DNA from: Romanomermis culicivorax
Taxonomy: Eukaryota > Nematoda > Enoplea > Mermithida > Mermithidae
Direction: 5' to 3'
NCBI GenBank assembly: GCA_963922205.1
Contig: CAWUHX010000033.1
Coordinates: forward strand, 1,116,001 to 1,180,000
Length of the DNA stretch: 64,000 nt
Shown piece after piece: positions 26,440 to 37,530 of the stretch. Positions within the stretch are counted from its first letter, which is position 1. Every line of letters begins with the position of its first letter. The notes under the pieces were generated by a model. That model saw only the letters and a list, made by a program, of their open reading frames with translations, was not told the DNA's origin and ran no database searches. The position numbers and the translations under genes were made by a program.

Positions 26440-26561
26440 TTAAATTTGATAATTAATACGAGCACGCACACGCGCGGCTCTTTCTTTGGTGTAGGGATCT
26501 AGGACATGATGAAAATCATCGTCTCTTAAAAAAGAGCTTGGTACGCACGGAAAAGAGTTCA
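26440..26561 (-). CDS. Candidate terminal exon of an unrecognised gene
   Basis: On the minus strand an ATTTCTAG acceptor opens a 122-base frame that ends in TAA. It encodes 40 residues of ordinary composition with FLRDDDFHHVLDPYTKERA followed by an Arg-rich helix-like tail. The sequence lacks the repeat character of its surroundings, which suggests a real 3' exon. The protein family was not recognised and no upstream exon was joined to it. It might be a remnant. Confidence 0.35.
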
Positions 26562-26842
26562 CTAGAAATAGAATCAGATTGTCTGATATTTAACCGCGCC
26601 CCATTACTAACCGACGATATGCTTAACCGTTGCCGTAGAAAGTACGGGCCCACGATACTTCTGTTATACCGCATCAGCATACATGCACAGCATGGAAATT
26701 CTGGGAGTCAGTCAGCAGAGGTGCTGGAATAGAATTTTTAGTATAAACAACGAAAAAAAGGTCTTCCAACATTCAAACAACAAATTCATCGAATTAGGTT
26801 AGAACGAAACTATTTGTTAGATCAATATTTCTGTATAACTCT

Positions 26843-27024
26843 CATACCTGTATTTGGGGGGGACTTGGCCAACCATGTACCCAACATCACTCAACACCCC
26901 CCCCCCCCAGTTTGGAAAAAATTAAAAAAATTTGCAAAAAAGTGTATGTTTTTTGGCCTTTTTTGGGAAAAATTACGACTTTTTTCTACCCCCCCTCCAA
27001 CTGGTCGGAGGTCTTACAGGTATG
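26843..27024. mobile_element. hAT-like MITE, CATACCTGTAA family, copy 2
   Basis: 182 bp, from CATACCTGTATTTGG to GGTCTTACAGGTATG. Flanks ATAACTCT (26835-26842) and ATAGCTCT (27025-27032) match at seven of eight bases. C-rich near the left third, with the CCAACTGGTCGGAG stretch common to the family at the right end. Confidence 0.8.
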
Positions 27025-27089
27025 ATAGCTCTAACGATACTTGCTTGGATTCAAGTACGCTTTGTTTACCAAAAAATTGTTAAACTAAC

Positions 27090-27240
27090 AGCATTTTCAT
27101 TTCTTATGACGACTTTCTCTTTTCTTTATCGCATTTTCCTTTATCATCTTCTCGATTATGGCTGCGGATCTGCCGATAGTCAATCGAGATGTGCTGGGGG
27201 TCAATATCCTTAGCCCCTAACGTGCATGTATCAGCAGTGC
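27090..27240. mobile_element. Inverted fragment of the CATACATGCAC-family MITE
   Basis: Contains GTGCTGGGGGTCAATAT and ends near AACGTGCATGTA, the inverse of the left end of the element at 9861-10272. Its other end is not clear. Confidence 0.45.
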
Positions 27241-27501
27241 ATTATCCAATGTTAGAATTGGAAACCGAGACACTTCATTTCGGGATGTAGTGAAAATCAG
27301 TCATTTACTCAAAAAGAACATGAAATCGAGCATTTTTCTATACATTTCCCCATCACCGTTTTTTCCAACAATGTGCTATTTAAAAAAATTCAAAGAAGGT
27401 AAAAAAATTAAGGCTGTTTGCCAATTTTGGGATAATGTCCAAATGTCGAAAATTTCACAGAAGCGCTAGTTATAACTCTAACAATTATAATTGTTTATTA
27501 T

Positions 27502-27668
27502 CATACCTGTAAGAGGTCTGACCAGTTGGGCGGAGGGGTAAACCCGAAATTTGGGGGGAATTTTTCCCAAAAAAGGCACTTTTTTGCCAATTTTTTCAAG
27601 TCTGGGGTGTTGGGTACAGCGTTGGCCAAGTTGGGGTGTCCCTACCCAACCCCCTCCTAATTACAGGT
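27502..27668. mobile_element. CATACCTGTAA-family MITE, copy 3, inside another repeat
   Basis: Starts CATACCTGTAAGAGGTC and ends AATTACAGGT, in the opposite orientation to copies 2 and 5. Sequence on both sides (GTTATAACT... and ...GCTCAGGCGTGGC) matches consecutive parts of the repeat at 7990-8060, so this copy landed in an older element. The exact duplication could not be fixed. Confidence 0.65.
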
Positions 27669-28236
27669 CATAATTGTTGCTCAGGCGTGGCATTTAGCAT
27701 CTTCACGTTCACTTATTACAGTCTCTGCGAAAAAACAGTGGTGCATACCCGTCAATGTAACTTCTGAGTTCCAAATGATGATTCAGTTCTTTAAGACCAG
27801 TGGAACTCTTCAAATCGGAAAACTTCGCCATCTGATCGTATATCGGAATATACAACGAAATGAAAATAGAATCAAGCGTTAGAACAACACAAGGGAATCC
27901 ACGCGGGAACAAAAATTCAATCGAATTTTATACAGTATTCTGTATCAAAAACAAAGACTGCCACTGTTCACCAATTATGTCTTCCTTACATGTCGACATA
28001 TCGACTCAATACACAAAAGTAAACAACCATGGAACAACATTTGAAATTCGGACCTTCGTTTTTATTTCAAAACTGCCAATTGTAAATATGGATTATTTAC
28101 ACTAGCATTAATTCATCTGGAGAAATTTAACTGTCTCGTTTACTAATCAGGTTAATTAGTCAATTTTTTTATTCGGATCGGGACAAAAAAACCCTCTTTT
28201 TCAGTTAATCCAGGGTAGCATCCAAGTAATCACACA
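27669..28236. other. Intergenic DNA upstream of the phosphatase gene
   Basis: No exon recognised. A TTTTTCAG acceptor near 28195-28203 lies about 34 bases before the phosphatase start codon. Confidence 0.4.
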
Positions 28237-31200
28237 ATGTCTGGACCAGACGTTGTCTGTTTCGAATTCACGCCAGAAAACGTACACCCATTGGTCTATC
28301 AGCCGTATTCTGTCCCAAGAAGATTACACGCCAATCGAGAAGCGTTCAATCAATGGTACCTAAGAGTAAGTTTACACATTTTGTTTTCAGATCCTGCACT
28401 TTTTCAGCATTAAAAAAATTTGCATCTGGAATTTCATATCACCAAAAGCTTTTCGGTACGTTATACTGATCATGCATTTAGATGAGGTTTTAACTTGAAT
28501 TTTTTCAATGTTTCATCAACACCGTGTAAAACTTCGCAATGACTTTGGTCAGATCTTCGTTACTTTTTAGCTGGAAGGCGTGTTTTGTTACCATAACTTT
28601 ACAATCGGATTTTTTCCTTTCCTCGACGACATAATGATCAGAGAGTTTGATGGTTTCAAAAATACAAATTTTATCGAAATGTTTTGAATGAGGTGGTCCA
28701 TCAAAGCTTGATGGTCGAAAATTATGCAAATCCTTAAAATAAAAGTGGAATAATACATATTGATAAAAGGATCACTATAGAGTCTTTATTCATAGTCCGA
28801 TTGTTTTTTAAATTCCTTAGGGTAGAAAAATGCTTACAATAGTTTGTATTATAAGTTTGAGATTAAACGCGTGAATGTCAGCACTCAATTTTTTCCCCAA
28901 ATGAGCCCGTGGGAAAAAATGCGTTTATGCAAAATTGTAGGCAGCCTGCATACGTGGTCGTATTTTTTCTCGGATTGACTGTAGCAGTTAGAAATACAAC
29001 TTGAAAGTTCACGATGTGTGATTATATCACCTGTCTACGGATTTCTCTGGATATTTCTGCATTGCGAGCTCATTTGGAAATGAATGGACAAGTGACTGAT
29101 TGATTGATGGTACGCTTTGATTATTCACCATACTAGATGTGTAAAAACAGCATGGGCAACAATTGTAATTGTAAATTTAAAACGGTCAGTTATCGGAACA
29201 TTAAATTTTTAAGTCAGAAGGAATTAGAATTTCCATATGAGAGATATGCGTAGCCCTGCCTCGTATGTCACTGACAAAAAATTATCAAGTACTGCAGCGT
29301 GGTCAATTTCTGCAATATTGTCGTCCATGCAGTTGTTGTCTAATGATGTGTTTAGTTACAGAAACCAAAATCTTATACACGCTGTGCTAGATGTCCCATG
29401 GGTTCGAACTTTGTATTACTGTAATCTGAAAGACTATTCTTGATCCTAAAGTTCTGTTACATACAGTAATCTTCAAGTGGGATTAATTTTTCAAGTGTCA
29501 CTAACAGTGTCATTTTTCTGCACAGCGCAGACTTTTTAGGCTTCGTGCAGAATTTTATTTGTGATTTCTGCACTGGTGTAGAATTTTTTGAGTCATGTGT
29601 TTGATCACATATATTCTTCTGTAATGTGTCTGTCATTTCATTTTATGAAAATGAATGAAATTTCGATGATATGTGTACGCACTTCTGATATCAATGAATT
29701 GCGCATTTAATTTGTTTTTTTCCTATATTCACTTGGCAAACAGCAGTGCGTAAACTTTTTTGGCTTTTCTACACTGTACAAGAAAGCCGGATGCAGACAA
29801 AAAACACTGGTCACTAAGGTCCTGCCTATCCAGAAAGCGTTTATGTGAGTGATCCATTGAATTTAATTGTCCCATTTCTAAATCAAATAGCGTTTCTCAG
29901 CTAGTCGAAGATGGGCCCGGCCGTATAACAGCGGAATTTAAAGCTTTGGCTGCCAATTTGCCGAATCACGGCCAAACGTGCAAAGCCTGGTCTGAAAATA
30001 GGCCATTGAATCGTTACAATGATATGATATGTTTCGATCATACCCGCATAGCTTTGAACGACGGATTGCAACCCGACTACATTCACGCCAATTATATAAG
30101 AGGCTATCATAGAAAGAACGCCTACATTTTGACTCAAGTAACTACATTTTTTCTTTCGAACTACGTTTATTATTTGGAATTTCAAAAAAACTGCAAATAT
30201 TATTCGACATGTTTATTGAGAGTCTGCCGTAGTCTGCATTGTCTTTTCTCATTTAGGGACCCCTCGACTCGACCATATTTGACTTTTGGCGCCTAGTTTG
30301 GCAAGAACGAGTGGCCACCGTGGTCATGTTGGCCCGTTTCGAAGAGGGCGGCAAGCCCAAGTGCGCCAAATACTTCCCTATGTCCAGCCAGTCGGACTTA
30401 ATGTCGGGCGTTTTTCGTATAAGACTAGTCAAGTTTGACAATCGAAAATATTGTAAAGGTTCGTTGCTGCGAGTGACAAATACGCTGGCCAACGAAACGC
30501 GGTACGTGGCGCACGTCTGGTTCGTTTTGTGGCCCGATAGAGGCGTAAGTTTTACCCTCAAAAAATCATACTAATTTTCATCTTCGTTAGGAGTTTGGTG
30601 GAAGATCGCAGCTGACTGGCAGCTTGCTCATTTAGTAGAGCGAAAAACTGCTAAAAAGTATTTTGGTTAGGACTACTTTTGATATAGCATTGATACCTTT
30701 TGATAAAAGCACATCCCTAGGAAATGGAGCAACTGCTCATTCCAAAAAGCGAAAATTGTGCCAACTTGGAACACAAAACAAGTTATAAGCAAAAAAATGG
30801 ATTTTGAAACTGGTTTTTTTTCATCGCATTAAGGGTCTGTCAAAACTGGTTAGCTTTTCAGCTTATATCTTACTGTAGTCTGAAGCTTCTAAATGCAAAT
30901 TCAGTGGACTAAAATTACGAACTTTCACAATTCTTCAAGTGATAATTTTTCAAATTTGTATTTTCAGGTGCCCGAAGACGTTAGCGGTTTACGGGCCTTT
31001 CTGAACTACGTCAAAGTTATAAACATTAATATGTCGTTGACGTTATGCAGCCCAGCCTATCATCGAAGAGGTCCACCGATTATATACCATTGCTCGGCAG
31101 GAATAGGTATAGTACGAGTAAATTCCCCTGACCAGAACAATTTTCATATTTCGTTATCAAGTTTTACATTTCATTCTCCTTTGGTTTTACATGCTTTGTT

Positions 31201-31488
31201 CTTATTAGTTCTTGTCATTTCCACTTGATCGCTTCAAATTCGGGCACCCAGACTAATTTTTCTACAAAGATGGTCTTTACAGGTCGTTCGGCAGTTTGCG
31301 TTCTATTGGACATTTTTACGGAAATGTTAAATCATTACGACTTCGCTGATCCGCTCGAGTTGATCAATCAATTGAGACAACAACGATTTCACGCCGTGCA
31401 TACGAAAGATCAGTTGCTATTCATTTATGATTATATCGTACAATTATGTAAGCACGCTCGATACGGACTTTTGGAGACGATTTCTTGA
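28237..31488 (+). CDS. Single-domain protein tyrosine phosphatase, 332 residues
   Basis: Five exons join in phase: 28237-28365, 29901-30137, 30257-30544, 30968-31106 and 31283-31488. Almost the whole protein is one classical PTP domain. In order: the substrate-recognition NRY at 80-82, TR..L and [23 protein letters not shown], the WPD loop with the acid Asp at 216, the P-loop HCSAGIGRS at 259-267 with nucleophile Cys260 and Arg266 (the loop is split by an intron after G-I), and a Q-loop Gln at 308. All catalytic residues are present, so it should be active. There is no signal peptide or membrane segment, so it is cytosolic or nuclear. The residue after GRS is Ala where most have Gly. Stand-alone PTPs of this size are greatly expanded in nematodes; the substrate cannot be inferred. 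Confidence 0.9.
28366..29900 (+). other. Phosphatase intron 1 with a CTGCAC-type repeat
   Basis: The 1.5-kb intron includes, at about 29510-29660, a segment with CTGCACAGCGCAGAC that is repeated in the GPCR intron (about 57710-57850). No other exon was seen. Confidence 0.5.
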
Positions 31489-32050
31489 AAAAGAGAAAAG
31501 AAACATTTGAACATCAACAAAAGTGGATGGGATGGCGTTCTTCCGAATCTGATCAATGTGATGACGTTTTCTATAATAATTGAGTTCGAAATTGATAAAT
31601 TTTATTCATGGTAAATAATTTACTAAATGTGTACTAATTCATTGTGACATTGTTTTACTATCAAATATACAGGAACACACGATGTGTGACATGGATGGCT
31701 CATCATCACAAACATTCATCAATTTTCAGGGGATTTTCTCATGCATGTTTAGAATATGTAGTCTGCATTTTCGAAATGATTCTAAATTTTTAAAGTTACT
31801 CGGATGATGATGCCGAAAAAATAACAATAACAAGATGAGTGTCATATCAATTTTTGAATTTTGATTCATTAATTTCTTCGTCAGTAAATGAGCTTATAAC
31901 GTGAACATTTGAAAATTCAAGTGAATCTATAAATTTTGATAGTAACATCAAAAAATGGGCGATGCGATCCTGCAGAACTGAAAACGACATGATAATCTTT
32001 ATAACAACATAACGAATTTTCCTGTCTGTAAAGATAGATGATAGTAATAT
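31489..32050. other. Intergenic DNA, no feature seen
   Basis: AT-rich flank between the phosphatase stop and a minisatellite. No AATAAA was seen within 200 bases of the stop. Confidence 0.4.
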
Positions 32051-32059
32051 ATCTGTTGG

Positions 32060-32285
32060 TAAAAACGGTCTATTCCCAAGCGAACGATTCCCAACTGAGC
32101 GATTACCATGTGAGCGATTTCCAGTTGAGTGAATTCCCAATCGAGCGATTCCCATGTGAGTGATTGATTGAGCGAAATCCCAAATGAGCGAATTCTCAAT
32201 TGGGCGATTCCCATGTGAGCAATTCCCAATTGAGCGAATTCCCAAATGAGCGAATTCTCAATTGAGCGATTCCGAACGAGCAATA
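32060..32285. repeat. Minisatellite of about 15 bp, left arm of an inverted pair
   Basis: About 14 imperfect units close to ATTCCCAATTGAGCG. The last units and the sequence just after them reappear in inverse orientation at 47840-47890, on the far side of the LTR element. The two arms therefore look like the termini of an older element into which the retroelement inserted. Confidence 0.7.
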
Positions 32286-32447
32286 GAGAATGCAATAAGA
32301 TTTTGTTCACATTTTCCTTCTTTACCTTATATTTTTCTATGTATATATTCTTTTTTAATTTCATTCTGTGTGTTGCAATTATATTCTCGCTATGTATGTT
32401 TATGCATTTTTGTCTTTTCTATCTGCTTTCTTTCATTTTCTTTTTTC

Positions 32448-32451
32448 TTGT
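32448..32451. repeat. Target-site duplication TTGT, left
   Basis: TTGT directly precedes the first base of the 5' LTR and is repeated at 47545-47548 directly after the 3' LTR. A 4-bp duplication fits a Ty3/gypsy integrase. Confidence 0.8.
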
Positions 32452-33894
32452 TGTCACGTGCCGCTCAATTCTCCAACGTCACGTGATTCCGATCATGTCG
32501 ACATTTTGTTATTTTTCATGTTTCGTTTATTACTCGATCATGCTTTTGTTTATTTCATTTTTAAACATGCATTTTGTGTTCGTTTTTATATTTTTATGCA
32601 TTTCTATGTTTCGTTTTGTTGTATTTTTATTTCTTTACAAACGCGGGCTACAGTAGGCCCTTTAGCTAAAAACTTCCGCCAGTCGTGCTCCACGAGCACA
32701 TGGCTATTTTTGGTGCGCTCACGCACCTCTTATCATCAAAAATTAGCGTCGTTTTTGTTACGCAAAACGACTAGCTAAGAAGTTTTAGCTAAAGACGTTC
32801 ATATGCTTAGCATAGGCACTGCAGCCGGCCTCAGTGCTAAACGCATGTGAATGAAAAAATGTCTATGTGCTCATAGGCATCTACTGCATCGCGTCTAGCT
32901 GCAGAAGTTAGCTTGAGCGCCGAGAAACTCCGCCCAAGCTGCAGCTGTAGCCAAACATGTCCTTAAAAGGACATGTTTCTTTAGTTTTTCGCTCATTCTT
33001 GGGTTCACCAAGCTTTCATCCGGTTGTCACCCGCGTCCGCCGCCCTGCTCAATTTGCATATTTTTATATACTTGACTGCGTCCGCGGCCTATTATTTTAA
33101 ATAAATTTGCATACCCTTGCATCTCTTACTGCGTCCGCTGCTCACCGCTTACAGTACCCTGCTGCCCATCAGTGCCAGGTGTCCGACCGCCCCGGTTCGT
33201 GAATTAAACGTTGGAGTTTCGCCTCCCGCTCGCTCCCGCTCCCTCCCGCTCGCCGCCGCTCGCCGCCTAGGACGTTTGAGGATCGCATCCCCCGCTCCCA
33301 GTGCCAGAAGACCGAAAGCATCCAGGGACTTGCCGCCCGTTGCGTCGTAATCGCTTGAGAAACAGGACTAGGTGAGTCTTCTCAGGGGATTATTGTTATT
33401 TGTGGGTTATTTGTTGGGAAATCCTTCCTAAGTCGGTTTCCCAAGGTTCCCACAGATAAGTAGGGCCTCCACCTCTCGGGTTCAGGTTAAAGGGGCTGTC
33501 TGGTTCATAATCGGGTCCCATAATTTAGGTCATTTTACGGGTGACCCTGTCCCCACTCTCACTGAGTAGGACTCGGGGATTGTTGCACCTAGCCTGGCAG
33601 CGTTGTCCGTTACCCTACAGCAAGACCCCAAGGACAACACAAGAGAACCAACTATAGACCTCTCTATAGCCACCATTTGCCAGGTTAGGCCCCAACGCCA
33701 ACTTGGGAAGCCTGGGGAAAATGCCAGTATCCATCAGGAGTCACAGCCTATTACTCACTGTAATAGGATCAATCTGATATGGTTCACCATCAATGTGACG
33801 TCTAAAACACGGTATTACCTGATGAGATACCCAAACCTCCCCAGCTCTCCCAAGATAAACCTGTCATACACGTGACATGGCGTAAAATGTGACA
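32452..33894 (+). repeat. 5' LTR
   Basis: 1443 bp, TGTCAC...GTGACA. Visible promoter-like parts: two octamer-type ATTTGCAT sites (33052-33059, 33105-33112), TATATA at 33065-33070, AATAAA at 33100-33105, and repeated GCGTCCGC. A near-perfect palindrome around AACATGTCCTT/AAGGACATGTT sits at 32953-32978. The 3' copy at 46102-47544 is nearly identical. Confidence 0.95.
33052..33112 (+). promoter_or_regulatory. LTR core promoter candidate: TATA box between two octamer sites
   Basis: ATTTGCAT (the complement of the POU octamer ATGCAAAT) occurs at 33052-33059 and 33105-33112, with TATATA at 33065-33070 and a GCGTCCGC element between. The arrangement is conserved in the other LTR. Motif-based inference. 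Confidence 0.45.
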
Positions 33895-33912
33895 TGGCGA
33901 GGCTGGAAAATC
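33895..33912 (+). other. Candidate primer-binding site
   Basis: The 18 bases directly after the 5' LTR begin TGGCGAGGCTGG. TGG is the complement of the tRNA CCA end, and zero spacing to the LTR is common in Ty3/gypsy elements. The matching tRNA was not identified from memory. Confidence 0.55.
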
Positions 33913-33956
33913 GACCTTAAGTCTGGCACTCGCCCTTAAGTGTAAAACCTTCACCC

Positions 33957-34250
33957 TTGGGTCGGAACTACCCCCAGGTCGGGTCAATTCCAATTTTAAG
34001 TCGGACAAGCCCCCTTAAAATTGGGCACTAGCCATCCAATAAGTCGGAGACCCCCCAGATTCGGGTTTACTGCCTAATGGGTCGGGAATGTCCCTTATTT
34101 CGGATTACCGCTACTGTAGGTCGGATACCTCCCCTCACGTCGCGTATTCTTACTGTAAGTCGGAAATTTTTTCCCGTGCCACCGAGAGTTATTACTGTAG
34201 GTCGGGAATTTCTCCCTGAACATCAGATTTAATTACTGTAAAACGGGATT
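33957..34250 (+). repeat. Tandem array with 40-bp period (TACTGTAGGTCGGGA units)
   Basis: GTCGG-containing units fall at about 33957, 33976, 33997, 34042, 34082, 34119, 34159 and 34199, settling into a period close to 40 bp. The best units read TTACTGTAGGTCGGGAATTT. They diverge from each other at many positions, so the array is older than this insertion. Confidence 0.7.
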
Positions 34251-35053
34251 TGCCCTTACGAGTGATCTAAATGTGACCTATATGTGTAAATAATTATCTC
34301 CTGCGTGTGTATTATCCCCTACTAGTAATAAATTCCCCCTGAGTCGAGTTATTTATCCCCAGAGTCGTGTTATTTGTCCCAGAGTTGAGTTATATATCGA
34401 GTATTCTGTATTTCTCCTCTGATTCATTCTGTACATTCTGCATAATTAATCTGTGTTGTAAACTACCTTATCTGTTTCTTTTCCCTCATTCCCCCCCTTC
34501 CCTAATCCTGGGTGGTATACTGTAGCCCTCCGGGTGGGTGCCATTACAGTACGCCTGTGCCCATTCCCGTACTGTAACTACAGTATACCCATACGCGGGT
34601 ACTGGTATCACAGCTGTAGGGGTTTACGGCCTCTCCTGACTGTTGGTGGTCCGTGACCCCATGATACCGTACACCCTCCACGTATGATTCTGGACGTCAT
34701 ACGTGGCTGCGATTTGTTAATTGTGTACAGTATTTTTGTCTGTCGGCGGAAACTGTCGGAATTGCTCACTTTTCCGGCCCCAAAATTTTACACCGACTGT
34801 TTACACATTTAACACGCATATGCCCAACTCTCGTATTCCCCGTCTTCGGTTGTTCCCTTTCCCTTTTCCTTTCTCGGTCATCTGAGCGGTGTCAAAAAAA
34901 AAAAAAAAATTTCTGTTTTTCTAATGCCACCGCTACAGTATGACACCCTTACGTAAGTTCCTCTATCTTTTTCATTTCTACTTACTGTAAGGTCTGATTC
35001 TTCCATTCTCAGGTTGTTGCATCTAGACCATAGACTTTACGGGTCATGCTCTT

Positions 35054-35760
35054 TGACGTCAGAAACGACAACGTTACGGGTTGTTGTTGTTGTGTGGTTC
35101 AACCCCACGGATGCAACCACTGACGTCTGCAACAGCCCCTTCACTTGCTGTTGCTTTAAGGGGTGGGTAGCCCTCCGGGTTCTACTCCTGACGTCAGCAA
35201 CCGACATTACGTGTTGTTGTTTAAGTTAACACTCCAGCAGTAATGACTTCTGACGTCTGCAACAAGTGAAGCCAACGTTGTTGCAACAGGTTCGGCTGGT
35301 TCTCTGCACCCCATCTGTGACGTCAGCAATGGTGACGCACCGTGTCACTATTCAAAGATGTGCAGGTCTTACGGGTGCCACATCTGACGTCTGCAACAAC
35401 TGCATCTCATGTCATTGACTTAAGGTATCAGACCCTCGGTTCCACCTTTTGACGTCAGCAACGGCACCATCACGTGTTGCCGTATACCGATAGCTGGCTT
35501 CAGGGCCCTATTGCTGACGTCAGCAATGACAATGTATCATGTTCTCGCAGTAGGAGTTGAGACTACATGATCCTATTCCTGACGTTCGCAACGGTAACAT
35601 TACGTGCTACTGCAGGGGTTCTGTCGGCCTTAGGCACGCACCCCTGGCATCTGCAACTGCGACATGATACTTGAATACTCTTATCCCAGGCACCTGCAGT
35701 CAGCACCAAGGTCATGTGTTGGTTCATACCCCTACCTTTTGACGTCCGCACCAGGTTACT
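35054..35760 (+). repeat. Tandem array of about 66-bp units with CRE-like TGACGTCAGCAA cores
   Basis: Cores start at 35054, 35121, 35189, 35251, 35318, 35385, 35450, 35515, 35580, 35645 (degenerate) and 35740, a spacing of 62-68 bases except the last. The first six alternate TGACGTCAG and TGACGTCTG, suggesting a two-unit higher-order repeat. An isolated core lies at 36081. Between cores, GTTGTTGTT and CACGTG-like stretches recur. TGACGTCA is the CREB/ATF site. Confidence 0.85.
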
Positions 35761-37530
35761 GTCGGCCCTATGAGTATTCCACTTGAGTTGTAGGTGGTCG
35801 CTGGCGTATGGCCCCTATCACCTACCTCTCTTGTCCAAGGGTTTGTGTGTGTCTGGGGACTGATGCCTGGGAAACATCAGTCCACATACATACACCACCT
35901 GAGATGCTGACTAGCCTGCGTACTGATCAGGTTGTCCGCCCGGGTAGCGGCACTGTTGATCAGCACGTGGCTGTTTTCAAGCTTTAACTGCAGGTTTGAA
36001 CGAGTTACACTCGGCCTCAGCTGGGTTGGTTGTCTGACTCGGGCAGACAGCAGGCATTTGCAGTCGGTACTGCCTGTGTCTGACGTCTGCAAGGGTTCGG
36101 CAATCTTCTTGTAAATTTCTTATCTAAATTTACTCATTCTCTTTCATCTCATCGAGCTGTCATACATAGATCTTCTTTAGTGTCCCCGCCGTAGTGGTTC
36201 CCAAGGGACCGCGGCACAGCCTCCGGTTGGGCCTAGAGTGTATAGGACCCCCTGTCATATTACATTCACTCGAACGCCTTCGTTAACTGGCTTAACGATG
36301 CCCGCGCTAGAGTCGCCACTGACCCAGAGTCCGCCTCCGCGGTCCACCCTCTATTAGTCATGTAAGTAATAGGCACCGTTGAGTCCGCCTCAGCGAAGGT
36401 ATTGGGTACGCCTCGATACATACTTTACACTCATATTCAATCAGGGACACCTTGTACCCGTGATCCCTTAGATGTTTTCGGGTGCGCCCTCAAAACATCC
36501 AGAGTATTTCATTTTAACTGACTGAGTGTGTCAGAATAGCACCCTTGGTACCCGTGCTCCTTCCCTCTTCTACTGTGTGACCTGCGAACCTCACTTCATC
36601 TCAGTGATCGGCAAACCCGGCCACCAGCTGTGTATAATACTCCTGGAGAGTGTCCATTCTGTTCGGAATGCGGACTCCCGTTTCGGACACGGCTGTAAGT
36701 TACTTGCGAATGTCGTCCAACACGGAACGTCCTGTATAGTCCGTCTCACTATGCAGAGATCGCAATCGCTCCTGGCGAGTGAGGCCCGTTGCGTAACTGC
36801 GCGACCCCCTTTGCGTAACTGGGTTTGTAAATTAGTTTTGTCCCTATTTATTGCTCCCTCTTAAGTTCATTTTCAGTTGACCCCATCCTTTCCACCTCAT
36901 GCCACTTTATGCGCTACTCCTGGTGAGTAGGATCTTGCCGGCTACGAGTCCGCCTCGCCCCAAGGTTTGTAAACTAGTACAGCGGTCGAACCTCCAGGAA
37001 AAATCCCTCCTGAGCGGGTTTATCCGTCACCTTATTTCTCGGCAGGAAAACCGCCTCTTCTCTCCTTTTCCACATGATCTTCTGTCTTCTTCATCTATTC
37101 TAATTGCCGGGTCCAGGCCCCAATCCTACATTTTGGTCGGGATCGATTCCCCCATATCTCAGGCCATGCCTCTGTCCATCACGGGCGACCAGATAAATTC
37201 CCTTCTGCGTCACCCTGATGTACTCTGATCTTACATCTTATAATCCTATTCCATTCTAGCTCCCTTTCCGTGGTCGCTAGTCTTAAGCTAAATCAATTTA
37301 CGTCACAAACGCCGTCGCGCACGCGTTTTCCGAATTCACGCGCTCTTTCGCCGCGAATTCAAAAGTAGTACTCACTTTCATTTTACACAATAGAGACACC
37401 CCGTCGTTCCTGCCGTCTCAGTACCCAGCCTGTACAGACCAGTGAGCCGCTCTCTATTCAATTTGACTTAATTGCTTCACGGGCAAGGACGTCTGTTCTA
37501 ACCACCTTACGGGAAAACGAACCCTCGGAC

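Larger units (their letters stand above)
33913..37530 (+). other. Retroelement 5' leader, 3.6 kb, array-rich
   Basis: An unusually long untranslated leader between primer site and gag. It holds a roughly 40-bp GTCGG/TACTGTA array (33995-34250), a cluster of TACTGTA/TACAGTA motifs (34515-34600), a homopolymer A run near 34896-34910, and a roughly 66-bp array with TGACGTCA cores (35054-35760). Short open frames at 36526-36864 and 36899-37228 have no recognisable domain. Likely roles are packaging, transcription or an internal ribosome entry, none of which is shown directly. Confidence 0.7.

Noticed and set aside
33117-33350. Pro/Arg-rich frame repeated at 46767-47000
   Set aside because: It lies inside the LTRs and follows their GC-rich repeats. 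Duplication is due to the LTRs, not to a gene pair.
36526-37228. Two leader open frames upstream of gag
   Set aside because: No domain, no membrane or zinc motif, ordinary chance length for GC-richer DNA. Kept as part of the leader.
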